Shown: positions 23,540 through 36,164 of the stretch, in pieces
Numbering within the stretch: position 1 is the stretch's first letter
Layout: the number at the start of each line of letters is the position of its first letter
Origin: Pseudoscleropodium purum
Lineage: Eukaryota > Streptophyta > Bryopsida > Hypnales > Brachytheciaceae
Reading direction: 5' to 3'
DNA length: 64,000 nucleotides
NCBI GenBank assembly: GCA_963969395.1
Contig: OZ017800.1
Location: 14,354,479 to 14,418,478, forward strand
The notes under the pieces: generated by a model
Seen by the model: the letters and a program-made list of their open reading frames with translations, nothing else
The model's database searches: none
Told to the model about the DNA's origin: nothing
Position numbers and translations under genes: made by a program

Positions 23540-23815
23540 CTAAGTTGCTTTACACTTAGAAGTTGGAGCAATTCCCCTTAACGGAGGTTGATTGTACAAA
23601 ATTTTAGCCCTTTTTAAGCTTAAGGTTGTCTTCAAGTACTCATTAGAATAGTAACGGGAACCAATTCTCCCATATGGAAAGGCCTTGAAGCCAAGAAGTT
23701 GGGTTGATTCAATAAAACCTATAAAATTTTAGCCCCTCTCTCTCTTTTTAGGGTGGCTTTACATTTAGAGGTTAGGCCAATTCCCCTTATGTTCAATTGC
23801 ACAAAATTCAACAGA
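23540..23815. repeat. Diverged direct duplicate in intergenic DNA
   Basis: A block near 23540-23625 (GCTTTACA-TTAGA-GTT, CAATTCCCCTTA, TTG-ACAAAATT) recurs near 23756-23815 in the same orientation. Non-coding. Confidence 0.6.
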
Positions 23816-23994
23816 TTTGATTTGTTGAAAATAATAATAATTTATAAAAGAAAGTTTTTTAAAAATTGGAATTTCACATTGGCCTTCCATTCTCGGTACA
23901 CCTTGAATTCATCAAGCTTGGACCATGTCAAATCATGTCTTTATTTAATAAAAAATTCATTCCATCAAATTGACCCAATTTCTAAGTGTAAAGG

Positions 23995-24361
23995 CATTAG
24001 AGGATTTTTTGGGGTCCAAAAGGGCTGTTTTAAGCAGTTGCCCCCGACAATGTAGCGAACACCACGTTGTTAGAAAAAAAATTGAAAAAAAAAAATTAAA
24101 TTTCTTAAAATGAAAAACAAAGTTGAATTTTTATTTTATTTTTGGAAAACGACATGGCAGTCGCATTGCTATGTTAGGCAGTAAGTTTCATGCAATTTGT
24201 AGGGTCTGAGAACGACTAGGAACTCGCAACCTTCCCAGACTTTAGAAAATCCTCTCATGAATTCACACTAATTTTAGCCTTAAGTCCAATCACAAATGAG
24301 GATTTTAGATCCCTTGCACAATAAATTGGGTTGGCCTCTAGGTGTAAAGCAACCTAAAGCC
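23995..24361 (+). repeat. Dispersed repeat R3, copy 1
   Basis: It shares with 30797-31095 a start CATTAGA-GA-TTTT, GGGGTCC, AGC-GTT-CCCC, a central AAAATAAAATAAA-type stretch and GTAGGGTCT-AG. The right end abuts the target site of the Harbinger-like MITE at 24365. Function unknown. Confidence 0.55.
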
Positions 24362-24364
24362 TTA

Positions 24365-24696
24365 GGGCCGCTTCATACATGGGCCCAAGGTTGAGAGTCC
24401 ATCAACCTCCACCAATCAAATTTCAAAAAACCTTGACTTTGGCCTCTCAACCCTTCACACAAGGTGGCACAATCCAAAGTTTGTCACCCTCCCAAGTGCC
24501 TACATGGAAGCCCAAGCTCTTATGTGGCAATGACCTCACGACCGATTCTCGACCAAAGTTTGGGTTGCCACAAAGTAGCGACCCAAACTTTGGTCGAGAA
24601 TCCGTCAAATTGCCCATTTCTTTGGACTCTTGCCCAAAGTTTGGCCATGAACTCTGCCGGCCTTTTGACTTGGTCGGACCATGTGTGAAGCACCCC
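24365..24696 (+). mobile_element. PIF/Harbinger-like MITE, copy A
   Basis: The element is 332 bp with terminal inverted repeats starting GGGCCGCTTCATACATG and ending CATGTGTGAAGCACCCC. It is flanked by a 3-bp TTA duplication (24362-24364 and 24697-24699), the target preference of PIF/Harbinger elements. A perfect 21-bp internal inverted repeat with a 15-bp loop (about 24544-24600) is built around the ACCCAAACTTTGGTCGAGA motif. It has no coding capacity, so it would need a transposase in trans. Confidence 0.88.
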
Positions 24697-25353
24697 TTAT
24701 AGACCAATTCCATCTTGAATATCTCTATTGGGTGGATCCTTCTAAACCACCACTTTTTGCTGGTTTACCTAGTTATTATTATTAGAGACACTAGAACTAT
24801 CCAAGTCTAGAGGCTATGGGATTGAATGGCTAAAGTTTATTGAGAATTCAAAGAAATGGGTAAAAGAGCCCATCATGGTCAGGTTTTCTAATTTGCCCTC
24901 ATGCCATAGTTGAATTTTTTTTAATTCCCCCCTCCCCTCCTACATGCAGACAAGTGTGAGAAATAACAACAATTGAAATCATATTTTTTCAACGAAGTAT
25001 GAATTTGCTATGATGTTTTGAAGTGATCTACCCAAAATAGTCTATAGACTATTCCACAAACAACAAAAACTATATCCATAATGCTCACCTTCTTCACCTA
25101 AAGCAGTCAAAATATTTTCTAACTTAGAAGGCATTAAAAAAATCGTTTTTTGCAATGATTTACACTAAAAAAGTTAAGTGTTCCTATTGGGATCCCTAAT
25201 CACTCTAATAGTGTCAAATGAGACATTGATGGTGGCTTGGACTTTCATAAACTGAAATTAACCATTACTGGGTCATCTTTTAGGTGTCCCTCATGGATCA
25301 TTTGACCATGATGGGCTGTTTTATTTTAAATAAGCAAGTTTGATGGCCTCTTG

Positions 25354-25543
25354 ATCCAAACTTCTTTCAAGGACTCATTGTTATGTGGGCACTTTTCTTG
25401 TTGGGTAGGCAATTTGGAAGATGACAACCTTTGGATTGTGCCTTCTAGTGTGAAGGGTGGAGAGGTTGAACTCTTGGTTTCTTAAAATGTCATTCGTGGA
25501 AATCAACCTCTTCTCAACCTTTGACCATAGTGTGAAGTGGCCC
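25354..25543 (-). mobile_element. PIF/Harbinger-like MITE, partial copy C
   Basis: A degenerate half-element aligned with copy B from the internal CCAAACTT arm to the terminal GTGTGAAGTGGCCC end, followed by TTA. The other half is missing or unrecognisable. It is the oldest-looking of the three copies. Confidence 0.65.
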
Positions 25544-25604
25544 TTAGACTCAGTCTAATTTTTCATATTATTTTTCTTATTGACAAATGGAAAAAGGTTC
25601 GAAT

Positions 25605-25885
25605 TAAGGCTTATTTTTTACTTTCTGATGCCAAATTGCACAAAAAAAAATTAATTTGGCTAAAACATGGCAACAAAATGTGAAGTTTTTTACTATAATA
25701 TTTCAAATTAAAAAAAAAATCTTAGATGAAATTGCCATATTGTGGATGAAAATAGAATTATGGACACGTGACATGTGTTAATTTATTTCTATCCAATATG
25801 TGAATGAACGTTGAAATTTGAAGGACTACTATAACATTTTATATTGTCACTTTGGCACCTCATCAAAAATGAAAAAAAAAGTCCT
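25605..25885 (+). repeat. Dispersed repeat family R1, copy 2
   Basis: Matches the first about 280 bp of copy 1 in order and orientation, ending after the CACTTTGGCACC block and a run of A. It lacks the tail shared by copies 1 and 3; family R2 sequence follows directly. Confidence 0.75.
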
Positions 25886-25894
25886 AGTTCCAAT

Positions 25895-26095
25895 GCATCA
25901 ATGAACATGACATTAAGACAACACTGATGTCAAGGGTCAACATTTTTTTGGTAGATGTTCTAAAAAATTTTCTTCAGCATACGTACATATTGATTTTGGA
26001 AATGTACCCAAAGTGATGATGGCGGTTATAAGCGGGGGTGATTTTGGGTGTAGTACCCACCTTGAATTAGTAAAAAGGATAATGTAAGAAATTCC
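25895..26095 (+). repeat. Dispersed repeat family R2, copy 1
   Basis: It shares TTTTTTGGTAGA, TTCTTCA-CATAC-TACATATT-ATTTTGGA, ATGTACCCAAAGTGATGAT and GATTTTGGGTGTAGTACCCAC with 40150-40370. Related fragments are at 19540-19660 (+) and 36165-36262 (-). Non-coding. Confidence 0.7.
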
Positions 26096-27591
26096 AACAT
26101 GAAATAGCTCACCGACCAAGCCAAGTGTGTGTGCAACTGTGCACCTTTAGTTCAGCAATATTAATAATGTCAGACGTCATCAAGGCCATTAAATTACTTG
26201 AAATATGGGTTGTTAGCAAATGGAATCCACAGTGAGGAGACCTTTACCTTGCATTGAATTTTGATTCAACTCAAACTAGAAATACAGTTTCAGTTCACAT
26301 ATTTAAAACTTGGATGAATTTAAAGGTTGTTTTTCCATTGCACATTATAATAATAATAAGAGCATCTTTGAATGCATGACTTAATTTGGAGATTCCTGTT
26401 ACAATGTCAATTTCTATTACTAAAATTTATCAACAATTTATAAGGTAGGTAGGAGCCCCTAATTGCATCCATATATTACCAGTAACCATTTCTCATTTAT
26501 TTGAGTATCACTTCATTTACTTTTATTACCACTTTTTTTATTTGCAAGACTATATTTGAGGTGGTATTATTTTGTAGTTAGTAGATGAAAGATAATAAAG
26601 TGGATGAAATAGCACTTGAAATAAATGAGGAAAGGTTAAGTGGATGTAAACTTTGGAGATAAGAAGATTAGAAAGCATTGTAATAAATAAATAAAATTTA
26701 AATAGAGATTTTGCCCTCTAAAAAATGTTAAGCTTGATTTTGTAACATCTAACATCTTCCAACCCTGACTAACTAGCTACCCAAACAATGATTCATTTGG
26801 ATGGAATGAATTGTTGGTATGTTGTGAACTTGTGAAAATGAGAATAATACCTACTTGAAACTTGAAAATACTCGATGCAAAATAGTCCATTTCAAAATAA
26901 TATATACAATTATAGTACAAATAGAGGCAAAGATTAGAATAAGGTATAATATTTGGAAAAAATGTTGAAAATAGAAATTGAAGGATGTTGCACCTAGTAG
27001 ATAGAATCAACGATCCTTCTAGAATAATTAATTAAATAGAAAGATGCTTTAAAATAGAAAAAAAAAATTTCTAACAAAATTATATAAAAAGAAAACCTCC
27101 CAAGTTTCAGCATCTGGTTCTAAAAACATTTTTTTTCCAACTTTTAATACTAGGTATTGTAATAGCCAATAAAACTCCAAAACTCCCCAGATCCTATTCC
27201 AAATTTTTGTTGAAAAAGGTTGTTTACACAACATTATTTACCAATGAAATAAGGGGCCCTTTTGCATTTTTGAAAAATAACTCTCTACAATGAATAAAAT
27301 TATCTTCTATAGCTTACCACAACTTAGCCAACCCCAAATTCTTGAATTAATTGGTAAGTCCTTCCCAAGTATCTAGCAAAGCATAATACTTGGCATCTAA
27401 TTAACCCAAGCCATTTTATAATGATTTTTTGGACCTTCCATCCAATGCAAAATTAGTCACAAACTGTTGAAGCTGAAATGCAATATCACTTAAAAGTGAT
27501 CACCTCTTGAAATGGTTACCATCGGTACATTGAAGAGAGGAAAATGTACCTCTCTATTAGAGTTCGGTTTCAAAGTAGAGTTCACCACATA

Positions 27592-27934
27592 GGGATGCTT
27601 CACACATGGGCCGACCAAGTTGAGAGGCCGTGGGAGTTCATGGCCCAACTTTGGGCGAGAGTCCAAAGAAATGGATGATAAACGATAAATTCGACGGACT
27701 CTCGACTAGAGTTTGGGTCGCCACAAAGTGGCAACCCAAACTTCAGTCGAGAGTCCGTGGCGAGTCCATTGCTACATAGGAGATGGGGCTGCCATGTAAG
27801 CAATTTGGAGGGCGACGGACTTTGGATTGTGCCGCCTTGTGTGAAGGGTTGAGAGACCAAGGTTGGGGTTTTCTGAAATCTGATTGGTGGAGGCCGACGG
27901 ACTCTCGACCTTCAGCCCATGTGTGAAGCAGCCC
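27592..27934 (-). mobile_element. PIF/Harbinger-like MITE, copy B
   Basis: The element is 343 bp, in inverted orientation to copy A and similar over its full length. The TIR is GGGCTGCTTCACACATGGGC, read inward from the right end. Flanking triplets are ATA and TTA, one mismatch from a TWA target duplication. An internal imperfect inverted repeat (about 27697-27752) matches the palindrome of copy A. Confidence 0.85.
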
Positions 27935-28301
27935 TTAGACCGCCCCGGGCCCTTTTTCCGAGTGAAAGAGTGGAGATGCTCTAACGAAGCAGCTGGAGTT
28001 GTCCTGCAGATGTCTGGGATATGGAATCCTGCCATGACTGCACAAGCCATTGACGCAGTTTCAAACTTGTCGCAGGACGTGCAGGTCTCGTAGCGACTAA
28101 GTTTGCCCAATCTGACAATACAATTGCGTCTAAAATATCGGTTCTACTTTTCATTGGACATCGTACATAAGTTACTGTACTAACAGTGATAAATTTCTTA
28201 CAAACCAAAGAAAAATTGGTTTCTTTTTTTAAAGTCAACTTTCTTCTGAATGCAAAATGCAGATGAAATCATCAACACTGAATGAGTCAACAGTATGAAT
28301 A

Positions 28302-29186
28302 TGTACACGTAGGGTCCAATAAACTTACAAATTGCCTTTTTGAGTCATTCAGTTTTTGTTTTTTTGTAGAATGTGGAGTTTAATTGGTATAGTTTGGTAA
28401 GGACAATTTTCATTGCATTCTTATGCAATCTGACATACCAAAATTTGTATTTCAAAAAAGCAAAAATTCTATTTTTGGTGAGTTTTTAAAGTCCATTTTC
28501 TAATGGTTTTACATGATGTTTTAATAAAAACAATTGGGAATGAATTTTTGAAATTTCATTGTATAGATATGTAGGGAGTATCCATACACACAACTTTCCC
28601 TCTAACAAAAGATCTTAAAAAAAGCTTCAAAATTTCATCTACAGAGATTTCAATGTTGGGCTGACTATATCCAAAATTTGAAAAATGGATATCTCTTTAT
28701 TGTAATTAGATTTTTCTATTTCCCCTTCATAGAGTAACTAATTTCTTACATTTGAGCATGATGATACAATTACTTTGTGAAAATCAAGTTAAAATATAGA
28801 GATATTCATTTCTGCAAAGTTTGGTCGTATGACACTTTTCATTGAATTCTTCATTGATCATATTTTTATTACTTAAGTGTATGTTTTTTAATATGAAAGA
28901 TGTGTATATGGGTGTTTCTTACATATCCATACAATAGAATTAAAAAAATCATCACCAATTGTTTTCAATAAAATATTACGTAAAATCACAAAAATTGACT
29001 TTAAAAATTCACCAAAAATAGAATTTGTCCTTTTTTAAATTGAAATTTGGTATGCTTCATTAGAATTGGTAAAGAATGGGGTAATAATTATGCAAGACAT
29101 AAAAAACTAATTTTATTCTATATTATATGTAAATCTTTGAAAGACTCAAAAATGTAGTTTGTAAGTTTATTGGATCCCACTGTACA
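28302..29186. mobile_element. Long foldback element (about 885 bp, arms of about 300 bp)
   Basis: The left arm (28302 to about 28600) and right arm (about 28890-29186) are inverted copies with roughly three-quarters identity. Paired blocks include CCAATAAACTTACAAA at the outer ends, CATACCAAA-TT, AATTCTATTTTTGGTGA and GAAAACAATTGG inward. The arms end TGTACA at both termini. The loop is AT-rich with no ORF. No clear target duplication. Confidence 0.8.
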
Positions 29187-29999
29187 GTAGGTGTAAAATG
29201 ATTACTATTAAAAAATGAAATGGTGATACGATGAATTCATTTGTCCTATGCAAAGAATTTTTTTAATCACTTGGGAAGAACCGACTTTGTATGTTAACTA
29301 ACTATCAACGTTGTTTATAAGCGCTTTTGTTAGAGACATCATGTCCATTGGATAAATTATAAATGTCTTCAAGGAATTAGCTAGTGTAGGAGCTACAAAA
29401 AATGGAAGAAGTATATTTCAATATGTTGAAAATTCAAGTCATTTTTGTTTATTCTTCACCCATATGGCTATACTAAAAACTATATTTAATGTCATCTATA
29501 TACTAAATACTTACGCAAGGCTATAACAGTTTAGGATAAGTGAATATTTTTATCAAGAAAATAGATATCAACACTATTCAAAGAAGAGGATCTCTATGTA
29601 AATAGAGTTGGTAAAAATATTCATCAAGAGTAAAACTCTGTAGGATTTTAAAGCAATTAATGTAGGTGACGCCAAATATAGTTTTTAAGTGTAGCACAAT
29701 CAGTCTAGCTTCGTGATTTTAGTGCAAGGTTCTCAATGACTTTATCACTTTATGGAAGGATAAAAAAAAAAGGAAAAACTTGCATCAGAGAAGATCTTGT
29801 GCATATAATAGACTCTTCTCAAACCATAGTTTATTTTCCCGAAAAAGCTCCAAATCTACAATTCCCTTTTTCCCAGAAATTTATAAGCATTAAAAGGGGT
29901 TAATAGGAGCCTTTGACAAATAGTATACTTGTTGTTGAAACCTGCTTTATAAAGGTAGTTTTGCATCTGGTGCTTGGAAGCATCGGTGGTAGAAAGATA

Positions 30000-30780
30000 A
30001 TTCAGTCAAAGAACGAGGACCATGCGGTATGTGGCGTCTTCATGTACTGGACGCAGCCGCGCGGGAGTTGCAGTTAGTTGTTACGAGGAAACTGACTCTA
30101 CTGTTCACATAAAGCAGGTTTTGTTGAATTTCACAAGTGCCGTTAGCGTGAGTTTAGAGCACTTGTTGCAGTGGTTTGTGGTATTACGTCCCTTGTCTAA
30201 TCACATCTTATATAATGTGAAGAACAAAGAATTCGAAGCTTATACAATCTGCCTCTCTTCGTCTCTTCTACACATTCAATCTCAATGCATCGTACATGTT
30301 GCAAGTCCTACTAGCAACCTCTCCAATCAATGGAGCTCAATATCAAACATTCTACTTTCAAGAGTGAAATTGATATGAATACGTGACAACATCGTTCTTC
30401 AGTTGACAAAACCCTCCTCAATGGGGTACTCAAAGTCATACTCTTGTGTGCGAAGGGTGGAATTATTTCGTATTGGAAAGGCTGGAAGAGCTTGAAGAAT
30501 CGCTGTGTTTTCATGAGAGGATGGCTTTCGCAGCGTTGCTCTTCATGTCTGTTTTTAATCTTAATCGCCGTTTGGAAGCACCATTTAGTATCAACAATCC
30601 TAAAAGCCTGAAATCTACATTTGTGCCTGTTTTGGTTGTTATTTTAAATTCGGCCGTATACCTTGTTGCTTCAGAAACTACGGCGTTCTCTCCGTCAATG
30701 AACACCGCTCTTTGTCGTCTGTTGGACCCGCCTCCACATAGGCTCAGGATTTGCTAACAGATGATGGTGTGAAAGCACAG
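30000..30780. other. GC-elevated island with unidentified ORFs
   Basis: This 780-bp stretch has visibly balanced composition, unlike its AT-rich surroundings. It contains plus frames 30022-30378 and 30446-30757, and a minus frame 30511-30705 (a TTAEF/KTGTNVDF-type protein). None matches a family I recognise. It may be a decayed gene, a retroposed fragment or an unspliced non-coding transcript unit. Confidence 0.35.
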
Positions 30781-30796
30781 GGATTGCCCTTTGCAG

Positions 30797-31095
30797 GAAC
30801 CATTAGAAGAGTTTTGGGGGGTCCAGAAGCCTATTTCGGGCCTGTTCCCCTGCAGCTGTTCCTTGCAGCGAGGGGAACAGCCCACTGTCAGAATTTTTTT
30901 TTTCATAAATAAATAAATAAATATAGTCTCCAAATGCAAATAAAATAAAATAAAATAAATTTTGGTTAATGATGTGGTAGGGTCTCAGCCACGTTAAACC
31001 GCTGCGCCAAACTTGTTTCCTGCGTTTACAAGCTGTAATGACTCGCAAGTATCCAAAGGCCCCATTGTAAAGACCTTCTTAGTGTCTAGTGCGAA
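30797..31095 (+). repeat. Dispersed repeat R3, copy 2
   Basis: Second copy of the repeat at 23995-24361. It includes a C-rich hairpin-like segment near 30835-30885 (CTGTTCCCCTGCAG against GGGGAACAGCC), (AAAT)n and (TAAAA)n simple repeats, then GTAGGGTCTCAG. On the minus strand the phrase TTTGGCGCAGCGG resembles a tRNA A-box, but no B-box follows at the expected distance. Confidence 0.5.
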
Positions 31096-31099
31096 ACTA

Positions 31100-33170
31100 C
31101 CTTAAGCTACATTTTTTATGATCAGATTCCAAGCCATGTAAAGTAGAAGTACCTATTTCGGATAACTTGAGTATTTCAGACTTGATGATGTGGGAAAGTC
31201 ATAGGGAACTCACTTTAGTGTGTGTAAAAATAAAGTTGTGGAAGAATGCCAAAAAAACTGAAATTTTTTTCACTAAAAATGAATATTTTATTGAATTTTG
31301 TAAGTGGATTTTGTTCCCGAACTCATTTCTGTTTCATAGACTCACCTATTGTGGTCAACTTTGGTACTTCTCCCTAAGCCAACAAAGAAGAGAGACGAAT
31401 GGACAAGAAAGTACAAACCAAGAATATTTTTCAATGACCAGTTGACTATTGCATTCAACTATTGTCTACAATAGGTTAGTCTATGACACAATTACAAGGG
31501 GCTTGTTTGAAATAGGTACTTCTACCTTAGTTGAATTATTGAGTGGCTAGTATTGAGTAGGTGACTCTAAAGCGTAATTTGAAGTCAAATTCAAAGCCTA
31601 ATTCTTATTGTGGATTGTAAAGGAGGAAGCTTTTGTATCCACAAATGTTACATAAGAGGAAATTTGAATAGGATTTTACTAAAAAAAAGGAGTTAGTGTT
31701 GCAAAGATAGATCTAATTTGCACTGTAGTTTCTTGTTTTAATGAAGAGCTATCATATGTGAAGGTGTGCTTCAATACTTAGGTGATGAAATTGAATTTCC
31801 ATGTTAGATTCTTAAGGGGACACCTTGCCTCACACCATTTACAAGATGGCATGTGACAATTTTCTTACAAAACTAACTTAATTTATGCCAAATTTGACCT
31901 TCACGTAGGATATATGTTGAAAGGCAATATAGGTAATTAATTATTGTATTTTGAAGTATTTTCAATTTGAAATGGATATTACAAGTAGAAATGAAAAAAA
32001 TAGTGTAATATTATTTTAGTAATTACTTTTTATTTTACCTTAAACACCCTTAGTTAGCTATGAACTCCAAGTCATATTACCATTTAAAAGCTAAATTAAC
32101 CTTATATAATTTGTTGATAACTTTTAGTATGTGAAAACACTTATTTTTAATAAATTTTTATTGATTTTCCAAAAATTAGGAAAATAATTATATTGTTGTA
32201 AAATCTTAACTTATAATACCATGGAAAAATTATATGTAATTTTCATTTTTAACCCACAAATACATTACAAAAATGACACTAGTCCCTCTTCTAGTACGTA
32301 CTACTTCAAAACTTTTGATAAAAACTAAAGTAATAGGTTCAAGAAGTAACCTTTTACAAATTCAATCCAAATTGAGGTTTGGTTGGTGCAAGAAATGAGT
32401 TTTAAATGAAAAGAAAATGAAATTTGTAGCGAATATAAGAAATTGCATAATTTTTGTAATGCTAGACATTTAGTTATAATTTTTGAAAATTAAAGCTGGT
32501 AGTTCACTATTTTAGTTCATAGGTAATGTAGTAATCATGTAGCATGGTTCTATGAATGGACCATGGTGTATCTTCAAGGTGATCCTCTTGTACTTAAATG
32601 GCTCACAATATAGGTTTATAAAATATCCTTCATTAATTGAAAATGGAACATTAAAAACATGACATTCAATACTATATTTCTACTAATTGAAAACCAAACA
32701 TTGTTGATTATCATTTATTTATAGTTTTTCTTGTATACTACATTGTAAATTTTTTCTCTTTTCATCTATCTTAGGGTTGAAATTTGTTCCCATAGCTTCC
32801 CATTCTATCCAAACACTATGTAGAGACAAGTATTGAACTTTGCATAATTATCAATTCTTCATTTATGCAGTAATCATACCAAACCCTTTTAGAGGATGAT
32901 CTAAAGAGCTCGGACATTTTAAAAACCCATTACTTTATATGAAGATACTCTTTAACTTTCTAAATACCATTAACATTAATTATGAAGTTGGAAAATGGTT
33001 TTTCATAGAAATTATATCTATTCTCTTCTAGCAAGTTGATCTTTTCTTTGCATCAATGCCTGCCTTCAATGCTTTGGCATGGATAATACAAAAGAATTTA
33101 ACTTCTTGACTATGAAAGCTTCCTATTTTTTGTAGGATGACCTTCATTTTGTCTACATTATTTGGGTTCT
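31100..33170. other. Gene-free AT-rich intergenic DNA
   Basis: No supported gene, RNA or element. All frames are short and low-complexity. Confidence 0.5.
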
Positions 33171-33175
33171 ATATA

Positions 33176-33240
33176 GTGAGTGCCATCTTTTGGGTGGATA
33201 GGGATTCATAGTGCTCACTATCCACCCAAAAGTGACTCAC
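33176..33240. repeat. Short hairpin
   Basis: Arms GTGAGT...CTTTTGGGTGGATAG (33176-33201) and CTATCCACCCAAAAG...ACTCAC (33217-33240) pair with a 15-bp perfect core and a matching outer 6 bp, with a loop of about 15 nt. Transcriptional status unknown. Confidence 0.8.
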
Positions 33241-33259
33241 ATTTTTGGCTTTTAAAGAT

Positions 33260-33640
33260 TTTTAAATTTTCATTTGCACCCCCCTCCCCCTTCTTGTAAT
33301 TTTCAGAAACCAACATAATGACAATCAATATGGGATAATTCCTCTCGTGTATGTATTTGTATTCAATATCCATATTCAGTATTCATCCTATATCTATATT
33401 TGGTATTGTATCCATATCCATATTTGGTATTGTATTCATATTTGGTATTCCATTGTATTTCATATTTAGACGGTTCAGATTAAATCGCACAAGATCAATG
33501 ACTTGTGATTTTTTGAGAAATCAATGGCAATTTTGAGGATTAGCATTTTTCTTAAAAAAAATCAACGGCATGTAAATTTTTTGAGAAAAGGGGGGGGGGG
33601 GGGCAACTAATGCAAACCAAGGGGGAGCTATCTTTTGAGA
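33260..33640 (+). repeat. Pyrimidine / TATCCATA / poly-G composite repeat, copy 1
   Basis: Ordered blocks: a CCCTCCCCC tract and TTGTAATTTTC, AATATGGGAT, an irregular TATCCATATTTGG array (about 33355-33455), ATCAATG(G)CA and a run of 14 G at 33590-33603. The same order occurs inverted at 60560-60960. Confidence 0.6.
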
Positions 33641-36100
33641 GGATAGTTTGGTAAGTATTGATTCTCGATGTGATCTTTGAGAATCTTCCATAGATTTTTA
33701 ATAGGAATTAAATTTGGACTATACATTGATATCTCCATCTTCTGCAAGACCTATATATCATAATTTTGGGGCTTTATTGTGGTGAATTGGAGTTCCATCT
33801 TCCATTGATACAAAGACGCTAGTATAAAAAGGAGCATCTAGATATGGACCTCAAATCCTAGTTCATACATGATCGTGGCAAAATCCATAGTGGTTAGATG
33901 TGCAAGTGAAATTACCAACTAAAGACAAGGTTAGGTTATTCATGAAGACACCCTAAACTATAATCGATATGCATATATAATTGAAAGTTGAAGCTAAACA
34001 GGTTGGATTGTAGCATTTGTTGGATTTTTTCTAGACCTTGATATTTTCTCTAGACCTTGGACAAACATAATCTTTTTGTTTTGAAGGATGCCTTTGAAGC
34101 TATGTAATAAAAATCCATTGCTATGGTTATATAAGATTGAGTCAATTTTGAAAGATTTTGAAAGATTTTCTCTAGACCTTGGGTGACTTGTTTGTCCAAA
34201 TGGCATGCTTCCAAATTGTCAATGGTCGAAGGGTGACTAGAAACTCTTTCCTTTTTTTTTGATTTATAAAGGATTTCTTTGCTACTATGCATAAGTAAAA
34301 GCCAAGATCATTGACAAGAAGGAATTCGAGGTCTTGTCTCATAGAATGCCCATAGATTATTTATCTTGATTCAAAAGCTCTGCTTAATTATAAGGTGACA
34401 ATTTTTCATAATTTCTATAGAAATATTGTGAATAAGAGGCCAAATCAAAGAGGTTGTGGTTATATAACAAGTTGAGAGTTAAATCCATTTCTAAAAAAAT
34501 TACATATACATAATGTTGGTTATTGTATAAAGTGTAAAGAAAATTATATGAATGATAATGTATATTAGAATTTTTTTATAATCAAAATGAAGTCTAGAAT
34601 GAACTAGTGGTTTACAATGAACATAAAACATTAGTAATACAAAATTCATTAATAAATAGTTAGTCATTTTAATTTGGAATTGAAACATGTTAGTTTTATC
34701 ATTGAGATTGTCTTTACAAGCTATCAAAATCCTAGACACTTTTTCCTTGAAAAATTGTGAAAATAGAGTTTGAAAATAAATCTTATAAGTTATTTTTCAA
34801 GAAAATGCATTGATTGCTTGTGAAAAAAGGTTCATGCAACTTTCAGGTCAATAATCTAAATGAAATGAGCCAATGCATTTTTTGTGGTGAAAAATATTGT
34901 GTACAAGTAAATTCTTAAAAATAAATAAATAATTTCAAGGTTTGTGAACTATATTGTTACATGGGTTTGGTTTTCATTTATTAAAGGTGACGTAACTTTT
35001 GATCTTCTACATGATTAAAATTAAAAAAAACACTCAAAAAAATCTTTTGAAAAATTGAGATTGTAGTTACCTATTCAGGTTTTATATGAGCCTATATTCT
35101 TGGATCTTCAACAATATTTTAGAAGACCCCACTATACTATTATATCATGATATGCCAAATAAAATTGCAACACACTTTAATCAATATATTACCATTTTTC
35201 GGCTTTGGAAGCTTACAAAGCAATGTTATATTTTCAATAATTGACAATTTACTTTGGTTCAATAGCATAAGAAGGAGAACTTTACTCTCTTTTGAAGCTA
35301 AGATGTAATAAAAGTCCATTATTGTAGTTATATAAGATTGAGTCAATTTTTAAAGATTTTTAGTTAATTAAATTTTTTTATGTTATCAATAGCATGTCAA
35401 ATGAAATATTTCTTCTATCCTATAATACATATTTCTTTTGTTTTTTTCATTTATCCCCAATTATATATCCTTTATTTCAAATTTAATTTTAGATTTGAAG
35501 ATGATTTCTTTTGTTTTTGATATTAACTAATGAAATGAAGCACAAGAAGTTTTGTTTATTATCCACTTTTGAGATCAAAATTATTCTAAAAATTGAATTT
35601 TTTTACTCCAATTTGAAGTTGATTGGTCAAAGACCAAAAGATATAGAACTTTTCATTGGATTTATTGAATCCCAAGTTGTTCTTTTGCAAATCTAAATAG
35701 ACATTGAAGACAAGGTAGTTGCATAGAAAGTCTTTAGTCCTTCTCTATAAAGCCTATGCTTATTTGTGTGTGGCACTTTGTACCTAATGCAACTTCCTAC
35801 TTTCTAATTTTTTCTTAATTGCAATTAATAGCCACTTCTACTTGTTTTGCACTTAAGAGAACAAATTTCACATTCCACACTATAGACTCATTTGATCATA
35901 ACATAAATTAAAAAATTGTTTCCAAGTCCTCAATACTTTTATTACTACAAAAAGAGACTAGTATTATGAAACAAAGAGTAGATCAATAAGAAGATTTGGC
36001 ATGTCATTGACCTGTGAAATGCACAAGTGCATCATATTTGACAAACATGCTAGAAAAAAACAAAAAATTGTAGTTGATGCTAAGTTAATGGATACATCCA
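33641..36100. other. Gene-free AT-rich intergenic DNA
   Basis: No supported gene. A diverged direct repeat is visible around 34080-34170 and 35290-35360 (TAATAAAA-TCCATT-TTAT-GTTATATAAGATTGAGTCAATTTT-AAAGATTTT). Confidence 0.5.
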
Positions 36101-36164
36101 AATTCACACTATGTGCACATCACCAAAATCAATATGTACCCATGTGGAAGAAATTATTTTGATA

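Noticed and set aside
30985..31015. tRNA A-box-like TTTGGCGCAGCGG on the minus strand
   Set aside because: No B-box at the needed spacing; it lies within the R3 repeat, so it is not called a tRNA gene.
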